From Methyloversatilis universalis EHg5 (GTDB lineage: Bacteria; Pseudomonadota; Gammaproteobacteria; Burkholderiales; Rhodocyclaceae), in the NCBI RefSeq assembly GCF_000378945.1, contig NZ_KB900539.1:140168-204167 (forward strand): a stretch of 64,000 nt of DNA, written 5' to 3'. The position numbers and the translations under genes are program-made. Under the pieces are notes generated by a model. The model did no database searches. It was given only the letters and a program-made list of their open reading frames with translations, and was not told the DNA's origin. Of this stretch, positions 44,832-52,977 are shown piece after piece. Positions within the stretch are counted from its first letter, which is position 1. Each line of letters opens with the position of its first letter.

Positions 44832-44876
44832 ACCGGCCATCCCCTCCGTGCCCCGACTGACCCCGGGGTGGCCGGT
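44832..44876 (+). terminator. First hairpin after the operon
   Basis: ACCGGCCA (44832-44839) pairs with TGGCCGGT (44869-44876), extended by CCCC/GGGG inside, followed by GATTTT. It lies 7 bp before the stronger terminator and may work with it. Confidence 0.45.
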
Positions 44877-44882
44877 GATTTT

Positions 44883-44912
44883 AATGGAGCGCCGCGTGCG
44901 CTCCATTTTTTT
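44883..44912 (+). terminator. Intrinsic terminator of the catabolic operon
   Basis: A 10-bp perfect stem, AATGGAGCGC/GCGCTCCATT (44883-44892 and 44898-44907), has a 5-nt loop and a run of seven T. It can also end the convergent ABC transporter gene, whose stop lies 17 bp further on. Confidence 0.85.
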
Positions 44913-44928
44913 GCGCAAGCTCCGTGCG

Positions 44929-46728
44929 TCAGATGTCCGCGGCTCCGGCAGGCCCGGCCAGCTCGATGAACTGCAGCTTTGCCAGCTGCGCATACAGCCC
45001 GCCACGCGCCATCAGTTCGGCATGGGTGCCGGATTCCACCGCGTGGCCGTGGTCGAGCACGACGATGCGGTCGGCGCGCTGCACGGTCGACAGCCGGTGC
45101 GCCACCACCAGCGTGGTACGACTGGCCATCAGCGGTTCCAGCGCGGCTTGCACCATGCGTTCGCTTTCGGCGTCGAGTGCCGAGGTGGCTTCGTCCAGCA
45201 GCAGGATGGGCCGGTCGGCCAGGATGGCGCGCGCGATGGCGATGCGCTGGCGCTGGCCGCCCGAGAGGCGCACGCCGCGCTCGCCCAGCGGGCTGTCGTA
45301 GCCGCCGGGCAGGTCACCGATGAAGGCGTCGGCGAAGGCTGCTGCGCAGGCGGCCCGCACTTCGTCGTCGCTCGCGTCCGGTCGTGCGTAACGCACGTTG
45401 TCAGCCACGCTGGCGGCGAAGATGACCGCTTCCTGCGGCACCAGCGCGATACGCGCCCGCAGTGCCGCCGGGTCGGTACGGCTGAGCGGTACGCCGTCGA
45501 TCTCGATGCTGCCGGACTGCGGATCGTAGAAGCGCAGCAGCAGCTGGAACAGCGTGGATTTGCCGGCGCCCGAAGGGCCGACCAGCGCCACCGTTTCGCC
45601 GGCACGCACGTTGAGGTCGAAGCGGTCCAGTGCCGGGCTGTCGGGGCGGCTGGGGTAGCAGAAGCGCACGCTGCGGAAGGCGATGTCGCCGCGCGCAGGC
45701 GAGGGCATCGGCAAGGGGGCGACCGGGGCGGCGATCGCCGGCCGGGTGTCCAGCAGTTCGATCAGCCGCTCGGTGGCTCCCGCCGCGCGCTGCAGTTCGC
45801 CCCACACCTCGGCCAGCGCGCCGACCGAACTGGCGACGATGGCGGCATAGAACACGAAGGCCGACAGTTCGCCGGCCGACAGCCGGCCGTCCAGCACGTC
45901 GTGGCCGCCCACCCACAGGATGAGGGCGACCGAGCCGAACACCAGCAGGATGACCATCACGATCATCACTGCGGTATGCCGGTAGCGGCGCACGCCGGTG
46001 GCGAAGCTGCGTTCGACCAGTTCCGCGAAGTGGCTGCGGTCCGCGTCCTCGTGATTGTTGGCCTGCACGATGCGGATGGCGTGCACCGTCTCGTCGACAT
46101 GGGTACCCAGGTCCGCCACCCGTGCCTGCCGCTCGCGTGACAGGCCGCGTACGCGACGACCGAACAGCACAATGGGGGCCACCACCAGCGGCACGCCGGC
46201 CAGCACCAGCAGCGTGAGCCGGCCACTGGTCAGCGCCAGCATGACCAGCCCACCGATCAGCAGCAGCGTGTTGCGCAGCGCGATCGACAGCGTTGCCCCG
46301 ACCGTGTTCTCGATCTGTGCGGTGTCGTTGGTCAGCCTTGAAATGACGTCGCCGGTGCGCCCGGCCTCGAAGAAGGACGGCGGCAGCGACAGCAGGTGGG
46401 CATATACCTTCGTCCTCAGGTCGGCCGCCACCCGCTCGCCCAGCCAGGACACGTTGTAGAAGCGCAGCCAGGTGGCGGCGGCCAGCAGCAGCACCAGACC
46501 CAGCGTGGCGGCCAGCGCGCGGTCCAGCCACTGCGGATCGGCGGCGGCAAAGCCGCGATCGATCACGGTGCGCAGGCCCTGGCCGAGCGCCAGCGCGGAG
46601 GCCGCGGCCAGCATCAGGCCGAGCGCAGCGAGCAGCAGTCGGCCGCGATGCGGGCGGATCAGCGACCACATCACCTGCCTTATCCGCTTCAGGTCAGGCC
46701 GGGCAGCCTCGATTCTCGATTCAGTCAC
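44929..46728 (-). CDS. MsbA-like ABC exporter (fused permease and ATPase)
   Basis: 599 aa. Six transmembrane helices fill residues ~25-320, followed by an ATPase domain with Walker A GPSGAGKST, signature LSGGQRQRIA, Walker B ILLLDEATSALD and the switch His in VVAHRLST. It works as a homodimer in the inner membrane to export lipids or drugs. Its upstream end faces the tRNA-Leu promoter. There is no link to the catabolic operon beyond the shared terminator. Confidence 0.9.
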   Translation of the reverse strand: MTESRIEAARPDLKRIRQVMWSLIRPHRGRLLLAALGLMLAAASALALGQGLRTVIDRGFAAADPQWLDRALAATLGLVLLLAAATWLRFYNVSWLGERVAADLRTKVYAHLLSLPPSFFEAGRTGDVISRLTNDTAQIENTVGATLSIALRNTLLLIGGLVMLALTSGRLTLLVLAGVPLVVAPIVLFGRRVRGLSRERQARVADLGTHVDETVHAIRIVQANNHEDADRSHFAELVERSFATGVRRYRHTAVMIVMVILLVFGSVALILWVGGHDVLDGRLSAGELSAFVFYAAIVASSVGALAEVWGELQRAAGATERLIELLDTRPAIAAPVAPLPMPSPARGDIAFRSVRFCYPSRPDSPALDRFDLNVRAGETVALVGPSGAGKSTLFQLLLRFYDPQSGSIEIDGVPLSRTDPAALRARIALVPQEAVIFAASVADNVRYARPDASDDEVRAACAAAFADAFIGDLPGGYDSPLGERGVRLSGGQRQRIAIARAILADRPILLLDEATSALDAESERMVQAALEPLMASRTTLVVAHRLSTVQRADRIVVLDHGHAVESGTHAELMARGGLYAQLAKLQFIELAGPAGAADI

Positions 46729-46772
46729 GCAAACTCATCCTTTTTCAGGTATATTCGCGCCCCTACCCAAGT

Positions 46773-46857
46773 GCGCGGGTGGCGAAATTGGTAGACGCGC
46801 TGTCTTGAGGGGGCAGTGCCGCAAGGCGTGAGAGTTCGAGTCTCTCTCCGCGCACCA
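46773..46857 (+). tRNA. tRNA-Leu (anticodon GAG)
   Basis: 85 nt including CCA. The acceptor stem GCGCGGG pairs with TCCGCGC. The anticodon arm is CTGTC-TTGAGGG-GGCAG with GAG at 46807-46809. The long variable arm TGCCGCAAGGCG is typical of class II tRNA, and the T arm is GAGAG/CTCTC. A TATATT sequence at 46750-46755 is a plausible -10 box. The 3' 26 bp are the left attachment site of an integrated element. Confidence 0.97.
46832..46857 (+). other. attL: tRNA-Leu 3' end, attachment core
   Basis: The 26 bp from the T arm to CCA are repeated without mismatch at 56605-56630. The tRNA is intact on this side, as expected when an integrase uses a tRNA 3' end as attB. Confidence 0.9.
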
Positions 46858-46951
46858 TCTTAAGCCTTTGATGTTCCTAAGGCTTTGATCCCTTAAAGGT
46901 TTTCGGAAGTCGTCCGGGAAGTTAGCTGGGAAGACCAGCTATGATTTCGGG

Positions 46952-48652
46952 ATGAAGTCTGACATGCCTAAGCCGACTATTGAGCGGCACGGCGCGAGTT
47001 ATCGCGTCACCATCACTATCCCCAAAGCTGTTCAGCACGCTTTCGATAAGGCGGTCCTACGCACGTCGATCCGAACAACGGACCGCGCTGTGGCGGAGTC
47101 GTTCGCCTATCGCTTCGCTGCGGAATGTGCCGACAAGTTCATCCGCATTCGGGACGGTCTGCCTCTGGAAGACGCTGGGCAGGAACTGCCGGAGGACTCC
47201 GCTCGCTACTTCGCGCGGGAGTGGGTGCGCCGGTGGGTCGAGAATGACGAGACCGCCCGCATCCTGGGTGACTGTCTCCATGCCCCGACAGAGGAGGGCG
47301 CGGAGGCAGCCGAAGCAGCCCTTATGCGGCTCTGTGAGGAGAACGACGAGAGCCTCCGCAGGGCGCTGGTGCTTGGCGAACTGGACCCGCCGATGGTCCG
47401 ACGTGCCGCGCAGGCAGCGGAGGAGCTTGGCTTGCCTATCCCGCAGGGCTCCTATGTCTTTCGAGTATTCGCCATCAGCCTTGCCGAACAGTGGCGCAAC
47501 GGCCTGCGCATCGTTCTGAAGCGTGCGGGTGGTCTGCCGGCAAAGACGCCCAGCGCGGAGCCTCCGCCCCGTAAGAGCCTGGGCGCCATCGTCGATGAGT
47601 TCCTGACCCGGCAGGCGCTGCTCAAGGCGGATAGCTCAATGCTCGGCAAGTACCGCTCCATCCTCCCGGAGATGGTCGAGTACATCGGGGACAAGCCGTG
47701 CAACGAGGTCAGGCAGAACGATCTGTTGTCCTTCTCGGATGACCTGTGCCGCATGCCGACCACGTGGAAGGCGCAGCGCGCTAAGGGGTACTCCATGCGC
47801 GAGCTGGCAGAGCTTCCACACGCGGCCCGCATCTCTAAGGCGACCTTCGATAGAAGCTATGTGGCGGTGGTCGGGGCCTTCCTGAACTACGCAAAGAGCC
47901 GCTACGGGGACGATGGCTTTCCCCAGCATCTGAGCACGGAGGCGATGGAGTACATCGGAGACCGCGCAGAGCCCGAAGAACGCCAGCGCGCACTGACAGC
48001 GCAGGAACTGGTGCGGCTCTTTGAGGGGGCGGAGATGCACGCCTTTGCAGCCGATCCGGACAAGGCGCATCAATACTGGCTGCCACTGGTGGGCCTCTAC
48101 ACGGGAGCCCGTGTGCGGGAGGTCTGCCAGTTGAACCCGCAGACCGACATCCGCGAGGAGGAAGGCGTCTGGTTCTTCGACATCACGGAGGAAAGTGAGG
48201 CGGCGGAGGGCGTCACCAAGAGCACCAAGACGGCTTCCTCCCGGCGGCGCGTGGTTATCCACTCCCGGCTGCTGGCGCTAGGCTTCTTGGACTACGTGGA
48301 GGCGATGAAGGCTAAAGGCGCCCGCCTGCTCTTTCCGCAGTGGAAGCCCAAGGATGGCGATGCAGCCGGCCACGCGGCGGAGTGGTTCCGCCAGTTCATC
48401 CGCGAGATCGGCCTCCGGGACGAGACACCGGGCGCCATGGTTACCGGGTTCCACGCCTTCCGGCACACGATGCTCACCCGTGCGAAGCACCTCCGCATTG
48501 ATGAGCGGCACCTGATAACAGGTCATGCGGATGGCAAGGTCGGGCGTGCGCAGGGCGGCTATGAGCGGGACGGAATGCCGCTTCCTGATTTGCAGGCCCT
48601 GATTGAGCGGGTGACGTTCGATGTGTCTCCGCCCGCTCCTAAGCGGCCATAG
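46952..48652 (+). CDS. int: Tyrosine integrase
   Basis: 566 aa. A long N-terminal arm/core-binding region contains a SAM-like domain (GAIVDEFLTRQALLKADSSM) and the C-terminal catalytic domain. Catalytic residues can be placed: Arg in TGARVREVCQL, His-x-x-Arg in GFHAFRHTML, His in ITGHADG and Tyr in GGYERDG. It starts 94 bp after the tRNA, so it is the enzyme that joined the element to this site. It is longer than most phage integrases (about 350-450 aa). Confidence 0.9.
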   Translation: MKSDMPKPTIERHGASYRVTITIPKAVQHAFDKAVLRTSIRTTDRAVAESFAYRFAAECADKFIRIRDGLPLEDAGQELPEDSARYFAREWVRRWVENDETARILGDCLHAPTEEGAEAAEAALMRLCEENDESLRRALVLGELDPPMVRRAAQAAEELGLPIPQGSYVFRVFAISLAEQWRNGLRIVLKRAGGLPAKTPSAEPPPRKSLGAIVDEFLTRQALLKADSSMLGKYRSILPEMVEYIGDKPCNEVRQNDLLSFSDDLCRMPTTWKAQRAKGYSMRELAELPHAARISKATFDRSYVAVVGAFLNYAKSRYGDDGFPQHLSTEAMEYIGDRAEPEERQRALTAQELVRLFEGAEMHAFAADPDKAHQYWLPLVGLYTGARVREVCQLNPQTDIREEEGVWFFDITEESEAAEGVTKSTKTASSRRRVVIHSRLLALGFLDYVEAMKAKGARLLFPQWKPKDGDAAGHAAEWFRQFIREIGLRDETPGAMVTGFHAFRHTMLTRAKHLRIDERHLITGHADGKVGRAQGGYERDGMPLPDLQALIERVTFDVSPPAPKRP

Positions 48653-48663
48653 GGCACGGTGAG

Positions 48664-48702
48664 GGCGCCCGCCTAGGGATGAACCAGACGGGCGCCTTTC
48701 GT
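48664..48702. terminator. Terminator after the integrase gene
   Basis: GGCGCCCG (48664-48671) pairs with CGGGCGCC (48689-48696), followed by TTTCGTT on the plus strand. It lies between the convergent integrase and gp13-like genes and may serve both. Confidence 0.65.
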
Positions 48703-48715
48703 TGATTCTGGAGGC

Positions 48716-49168
48716 CTACGCGGCGCGCAGGAAGCACGGAATGCAGGCGGGGACATTGCCTGCCCCGTCTATCGGTTCCATGAAGGTGAAGCCGACGGCC
48801 TCCAGAATGTCCCGCCGCACCTCATCGCCCGCAGGCACCGCGCCGAAGAGGACCGCGTGGCGAGGGAGGAGGACGGCGCGCGTCCATTCCTTCAGGTGCG
48901 CGATGAGTGCCGCCTTCACGGCCCCCGCTGCGCCGGTCAGTTCGACCCACGGGGCGCCGTTGCTGTCCTTCATGGGGATGCACCCGACCAGTGCCACGGG
49001 GCGCCCTGAGCGATCCTCAATCATGGCCGGTGCTGGGGAGCACTGCACGGCTGCCCTGAGTGCAGCGGCGCGTGATCCGTTCGGGTCAGTGTGGGCGTCT
49101 GCGAAGCCTTCCGCGTCGGCCGTGGTTGCGGGTCGGATGCGCAGTGCATCTTGTGTTTGCGGTGTCAT
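48716..49168 (-). CDS. Internal virion protein, T7 gp13-like (GNAT-like fold)
   Basis: 150 aa from the ATG at 49168, just after the stop of the gp14-like gene and with an AAGGGA site. The N-terminus LRIRPATTADAEGFADAH follows the pattern of the small internal virion protein A of T7-like phages, which has an acetyltransferase-like fold (T7 gp13 also starts with an IRP..-type block). The rest (RDILEAVGFTFMEPID) fits that fold. It could also be a true acetyltransferase. The neighbours favour the virion role. Confidence 0.5.
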   Translation of the reverse strand: MTPQTQDALRIRPATTADAEGFADAHTDPNGSRAAALRAAVQCSPAPAMIEDRSGRPVALVGCIPMKDSNGAPWVELTGAAGAVKAALIAHLKEWTRAVLLPRHAVLFGAVPAGDEVRRDILEAVGFTFMEPIDGAGNVPACIPCFLRAA

Positions 49169-49170
49169 GG

Positions 49171-49719
49171 TCAGAGTCCCTTCGTCTTTCGGGTGCGGTC
49201 CCAGTCCTTCCACGCCTTAACCGCTTCTGTACTGGGGGTGTCCTTGGTCTGCTTGGCGTACTCGGCCCCTACTCCCGCGATCTGGAGGCCGGTCCCTACA
49301 AGGCTCGGCCGGTTGATCGAGCGGATGCGCGAGGTGTTCTCCAGGCGGGCCGCTTCGCCGCCGTACTGGGCCGCCTTGAGGGTGTTCTGCCGGTTGCTCT
49401 CGATGATGGCGATGTCGTTGCTACGGAGCATCTGGGTTTCGCTCTCGGCGCGCGTCTGGGAGACACCGCCTAGACCCGACTCGGCGCCCACTGCGCGCAC
49501 CCGTGCGAGTTCTGCGCGGGCCTCACGGGCACGCTCGGAGACCTCATCAGTGGCGTTCTCGTTGATCTGCCGGTACCGGTCCTCCAGTTGGCGCATCTGG
49601 AGGGCATAGCCTTCCTCAATGCCGGCCTGCTGCTGGTCCGCCATGGCGTTTTGCTGCACGTACCCATATAGGGCTGCTGATGTGTTGATGAGTGCTAGAG
49701 CTGTCGGGACGTCACACAT
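49171..49719 (-). CDS. Internal virion protein, T7 gp14-like
   Basis: 182 aa, mostly helical and rich in Gln, Ala and Glu, with an N-terminal hydrophobic patch after MCDVPTALALI and a long Gln/Arg-rich coil (QQQAGIEEGYALQMRQLEDR). Length and composition match gp14 of T7, a core protein that is ejected into the outer membrane at infection. GTGLQIAGVGAEYAK is a short apolar segment near the end. The ribosome site is in a leader that is copied at 51696-51734. Confidence 0.55.
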   Translation of the reverse strand: MCDVPTALALINTSAALYGYVQQNAMADQQQAGIEEGYALQMRQLEDRYRQINENATDEVSERAREARAELARVRAVGAESGLGGVSQTRAESETQMLRSNDIAIIESNRQNTLKAAQYGGEAARLENTSRIRSINRPSLVGTGLQIAGVGAEYAKQTKDTPSTEAVKAWKDWDRTRKTKGL

Positions 49720-49751
49720 GGGTGGTGTCTCCTTTCGTTAGAGGCGGTGGG
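49713..49751 (-). repeat. Translation-start repeat B, copy 1
   Basis: This 39-bp segment, which spans the start codon and ribosome site of the gp14-like gene, matches 51696-51734 with three mismatches. The 22 bp at 49730-49751 are identical, including the AACGAAAGGA ribosome-binding region read on the minus strand. Confidence 0.9.
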
Positions 49752-49768
49752 CGGAGTTCGGGGCGACA

Positions 49769-51502
49769 TCAGGACCGCGGTCCTCGCTCCCTGTCGTAAG
49801 TACGGAGAAGGTTTCCCAGCAGCGAGTGGCGCGCACCCTCGCTTGGAGCTGTCGGAATGCCATGCGACCACATGAACCGTTCAAGGCCCTCCGCAGTAGC
49901 GTCCTTCGCGTAATCCCTGAAGAGTTCCGGCGGAGGTAGTCCTGCGCTCTCCTTGCGTGCTTTCGGTGCCTCTGAGTTCTTCGGGGCGGCTCCGCCTTCG
50001 GCCTTCTTGGGTGTGTTAGTGCGCGCATCGGGGTCTTCCGGCAGGAACTGCTTGACCAGCTTCTGGGCGGCCTCGATCTCCTGACCCGGCTTGATCTCGC
50101 CGGAGGCGATGCCTTGGGTGTAGGCCAGCTCGGCCTCCAGCTTGGCGGCGCGTGATAGCTGGGCCAGCTCGGGGTTGTTGTCGATAGAGGCGGCGTCGAA
50201 GGTGTCGAGTAGAGAAGCTATGACGCGCTCGCCCTGTCGTACCAGCGGAGAGTTGAACCGCTTGTTGAGGGCGTTCCCGCCACCCGCTGCGGTGGCCGCG
50301 TCCCGGCGCTTGTCGGCCTGGAGCTTGTCCCACTGGGTCAGGAGGGTGCGGCGCTGCTGGGCGTTGATCTTTCGTTCTCCCGTGGCCCGCATGACATCCA
50401 TCGGGCCGATCTGGCCCTTGGTGATGGCTATCATCATCTGCGCCTCAGCCTCCATCTGCTCGGGGGTGGCCTCCCGCTTAACGCGGGTTTCTACGATGCG
50501 CTGGAATTTGTCGATGTCGGAGGCGCGTTGGATTACCCCGCGCTTGATGAGCTGGGAGAACTGCTCCCGCATCTCATCCGCGTCCTCGATCAGTAGGACC
50601 CTGCCCACCTCCTGCTCCTGCATCTCGTCGCGGTCCTTCTGGAGCTTCTCGTCCATGGTCTTCCGCGCGGTCAGGTAGCGGGTCACTGCGGCCTGCTCGG
50701 CTGCGTCGATCTTGCCCTTCCACTCCGGGATGAAGTACATGCCAGGCGTGCCGTCCGGGCGGTCCTTCTTGATGGCCTCATAGACCTGCGGGTGGCCCGC
50801 GTCGCCGTACTTCTTGATGGCCTCAAACAGGAGCGCGTTGAACCGCTCGCCATTCACTCCCATCTTCTTCAGGGACAGCCGCAGCGCCCCCACAGACGCC
50901 TCGTCCAGCTCGTTGCCGCTCTCCACCATGGCGCCTACGTGGCGGTCCAGGATGTAGAGGGCGTTGGACTCCAGGCGCTCGGTGACGCGGGAGGACTCGG
51001 CCTGCCCGTGCTCCGCGCGGAGCTTCGCAACGTGCTCCGAGAGGGTCTTGTCGTAGTGCGCCCGGAACTGCGGGTCCATGCCGCTGACGCGCTCGCCGTA
51101 CTGCTTCGCCAGCCAGTCGTCGAAGTTGTCCGCTTCGGGGTCGAAGGAGGTCCGGTAGGCGTCCGCGATGGCCGCTCCGTCTTGGTCTCCCTTGACGGTC
51201 ATGTCCATCGCCATGTACCCGCCCGTGAAGTCGATGCCCTGGTCGTCTCCCAGGTTCTCCCCCATCAGGCGCGCTGCACGGCCGGCCTCGGCGTCCCGGC
51301 GCTGCTGCTCCGCCATGAACTTGCCGAGCCCCTTGTCGAACGACGCCAGCCCATCAAGGAGCCCTTCCAGTTCCCCGCGAGAGGGACTTGCGAGGGCGCC
51401 TATGTCGGTCGGGTTGGCGACCACTTGGGTCGAGTAGCTGTCCCGCGTGCGGCCTCCTGGGGTGACCACCTCACGGGCGCGTATCTGCCTGCGCTCTGCC
51501 AT
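49769..51502 (-). CDS. Internal virion protein, T7 gp15-like
   Basis: 577 aa, hydrophilic and helical, with no membrane segment. The N-terminal FDKGLGKFMAEQQRRDAEAGRA block and the repeated charged helices resemble gp15 of T7 (747 aa), the inner-core protein that forms part of the ejection channel. The C-terminus has a Pro/Ala/Lys-rich linker (about residues 490-530) and a short folded end. A GGAGG site is 9 nt upstream, and its ATG overlaps the stop of the 66-aa gene. Similarity is judged by eye from length, order and character, so a profile search is needed for certainty. Confidence 0.5.
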   Translation of the reverse strand: MAERRQIRAREVVTPGGRTRDSYSTQVVANPTDIGALASPSRGELEGLLDGLASFDKGLGKFMAEQQRRDAEAGRAARLMGENLGDDQGIDFTGGYMAMDMTVKGDQDGAAIADAYRTSFDPEADNFDDWLAKQYGERVSGMDPQFRAHYDKTLSEHVAKLRAEHGQAESSRVTERLESNALYILDRHVGAMVESGNELDEASVGALRLSLKKMGVNGERFNALLFEAIKKYGDAGHPQVYEAIKKDRPDGTPGMYFIPEWKGKIDAAEQAAVTRYLTARKTMDEKLQKDRDEMQEQEVGRVLLIEDADEMREQFSQLIKRGVIQRASDIDKFQRIVETRVKREATPEQMEAEAQMMIAITKGQIGPMDVMRATGERKINAQQRRTLLTQWDKLQADKRRDAATAAGGGNALNKRFNSPLVRQGERVIASLLDTFDAASIDNNPELAQLSRAAKLEAELAYTQGIASGEIKPGQEIEAAQKLVKQFLPEDPDARTNTPKKAEGGAAPKNSEAPKARKESAGLPPPELFRDYAKDATAEGLERFMWSHGIPTAPSEGARHSLLGNLLRTYDRERGPRS

Positions 51503-51702
51503 CAGGCCTTACCTCCGCTTGCGTAGGCACGCACTTCCGTAACGCTGTCCGGAGGCGCGATGTGCCTTGCATACCACTCCTCATATGCAGCCAGGAGCTG
51601 CTCTTTGCGCTCGGCCTCGGTCTGTGCAGCAGTCGGCGCTGCCGCTTGGGTGTTCGTCATCTGCTCAGAGCTTTCGCTGAGGCGGGTCATGTCTTCACAC
51701 AT
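51502..51702 (-). CDS. Small phage protein, unknown
   Basis: 66 aa, acidic in the middle with an AAYEEWYARHIAPPDS stretch. It starts with MCED, like the MCDV start of the gp14-like protein, because both genes share the same leader repeat. Its stop overlaps the gp15-like start. No family recognised; a small virion or scaffold-like protein is possible. Confidence 0.6.
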   Translation of the reverse strand: MCEDMTRLSESSEQMTNTQAAAPTAAQTEAERKEQLLAAYEEWYARHIAPPDSVTEVRAYASGGKA

Positions 51703-51982
51703 GTGCGGTGTGTCCTTTCGTTAGAGGCGGTGGGGGTTCCACTCCGAAACAGCGCCCGGAGGACCCGGCGCGAAACTCGAATCCGCTTTGATCGGAGTAA
51801 AGGTGGAGGTCGAAGAACGTCTGAGAGGGCCGCTGAGGCGATCCAATAGGCTCGTAGGATGAACGCCATGTAAAGACCCGCGTTGAGGGCTTCACGGCGT
51901 TCCTAAGCAGCCGGAGGAGCACCCTTCCGGCATGCATTCCTGTGGGGTTGTAGAGAGTGAAGAAGCGGGGTGAAGAGGACAT
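51695..51982 (-). CDS. Possible small phage gene (95 aa)
   Basis: An open frame with AGGAG 10 nt before its ATG. The stop overlaps the ATG of the 66-aa gene (ATGTGTGA). The product is not recognised, and its last residues are simply the translated leader repeat, so it may not be a real gene. It covers much of an otherwise gene-free 454 bp (51703-52156). Confidence 0.3.
   Translation of the reverse strand: MSSSPRFFTLYNPTGMHAGRVLLRLLRNAVKPSTRVFTWRSSYEPIGSPQRPSQTFFDLHLYSDQSGFEFRAGSSGRCFGVEPPPPLTKGHTAHV
51696..51734 (-). repeat. Translation-start repeat B, copy 2
   Basis: Copy of the 49713-49751 segment over the start of the 66-aa gene, with three mismatches in 39 bp. Confidence 0.9.
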
Positions 51983-52156
51983 CTTTCAAGGGCTCCTGTG
52001 AGGTGTGCGGGAGCGCTCAAGATGCCCATCTGAAGGGGGTACGTATATGCGCGGGATGGCGGATATACGGCTGTTTCGTGCTACCGTGGAATGCGCTCGT
52101 CTTCAATAACACTTCCACCGACGCAAGGCTTCCGTACATGGAAGTGTTTGGAGGTG
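51983..52156. other. Gene-free part between the small phage genes and RNase HI
   Basis: With 51703-51982 this forms a 454-bp stretch lacking a secure gene. Apart from the doubtful 95-aa frame I see no credible coding sequence. It may hold a promoter for the leftward late genes. Confidence 0.4.
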
Positions 52157-52678
52157 CTAGGCGGCTCCGGCAACGGCTGCACGCCTCCGTGCTTCCTGCT
52201 TCGCCAGCGCATCCGCCCTCTCGTTTGCCGGGTTGCCTGCATGGCCCTTCACCCAGACCCACCGCACCCGGTGTCGGGCTGCCGCCAGCTCCAGGCGCTC
52301 CCATAGGTCCGCGTTCTTCACGGGCTGTCCTGCGGCGGTCTTCCATCCGCGCGCCTTCCAGTCCGGGAGCCATGCGGTGATTCCGTTTCGGACATAAATG
52401 GAGTCCGTGCAGAGGGTCACCGGGAGGGGGCGCCTGAGATGTTCCAGCGCGTTGATGGCTGCCAGCAGCTCCATTCGGTTTGAGGTGGCCGCGTCTTCAC
52501 CGCCTGTCAGTTCCCTGCGTTTCTTCCCTCGGCAGATGACCACGGCCCAGCCGCCCGGCCCTGGGTTGCCAATGCAGGAGCCGTCCGTATGGATCGTTAC
52601 TCGGTCCTTCTCGGGGAAGGTGTCTGGAGGGGGTAAGGGCGGCACAGGGCCTGCCGTGCTGGTGGCATTGCTGGTCAT
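52157..52678 (-). CDS. rnhA: Ribonuclease HI
   Basis: 173 aa. The catalytic residues are Asp32 ([15 protein letters not shown]), Glu70 (SNRMEL), Asp92 (CTDSIYV) and Asp156 (NERADALA), with His146 in GHAGNP. It removes RNA from RNA-DNA hybrids, e.g. primers during replication of the element. The first ~25 residues (TSNATSTAG then Pro-rich) are not part of the fold, and the first ten are identical to those of the ATPase upstream because of a 44-bp duplication. Confidence 0.92.
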   Translation of the reverse strand: MTSNATSTAGPVPPLPPPDTFPEKDRVTIHTDGSCIGNPGPGGWAVVICRGKKRRELTGGEDAATSNRMELLAAINALEHLRRPLPVTLCTDSIYVRNGITAWLPDWKARGWKTAAGQPVKNADLWERLELAAARHRVRWVWVKGHAGNPANERADALAKQEARRRAAVAGAA

Positions 52679-52692
52679 CGTTGAGGTTCCTT
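52649..52692 (-). repeat. Translation-start repeat A, copy 1
   Basis: 44 bp identical to 53995-54038. On the minus strand it holds the AAGGAACC ribosome site, the ATG and the first ten codons of the RNase HI gene. Confidence 0.95.
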
Positions 52693-52977
52693 GACGGGCT
52701 GGTGGTGGGTGCTTCTGGGGCGATGCCGGCGGGATACGGACTGGGCCATGTTTCCAGTTTCCGGCCCTATAAAAACAAGACTTGGAAACGGGGATGAATC
52801 CCCCCGGTTCTCCTATAGGTACTCTTAAAGACTCAGGGAGGAGCCCTTAAGCGGCGCTGCGCGCCTGAGACCACGGTTATGGATGTCTGTGTAACAGGTG
52901 TCATGTGTATGGCTCTGCCCTGGGGCGTCCGTAGCCCTCCTTCATCGCTCATGCGACGCATGAGTCTGAAGAGTCCC
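52679..52977. promoter_or_regulatory. Intergenic control region between ATPase and RNase HI genes
   Basis: About 300 bp, AT-richer than its surroundings. It has a perfect GGGGAT-GA-ATCCCC hairpin (52790-52803). On the minus strand it has two TATAGG elements: one at 52812-52818 in the context GAGTACCTATAGGAGA, similar to phage T7-type promoters, and one near 52765-52771 after a T run. A short frame encoding about 40 residues (starting MSDEGG, minus strand) overlaps the right side and is not called. Confidence 0.4.
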
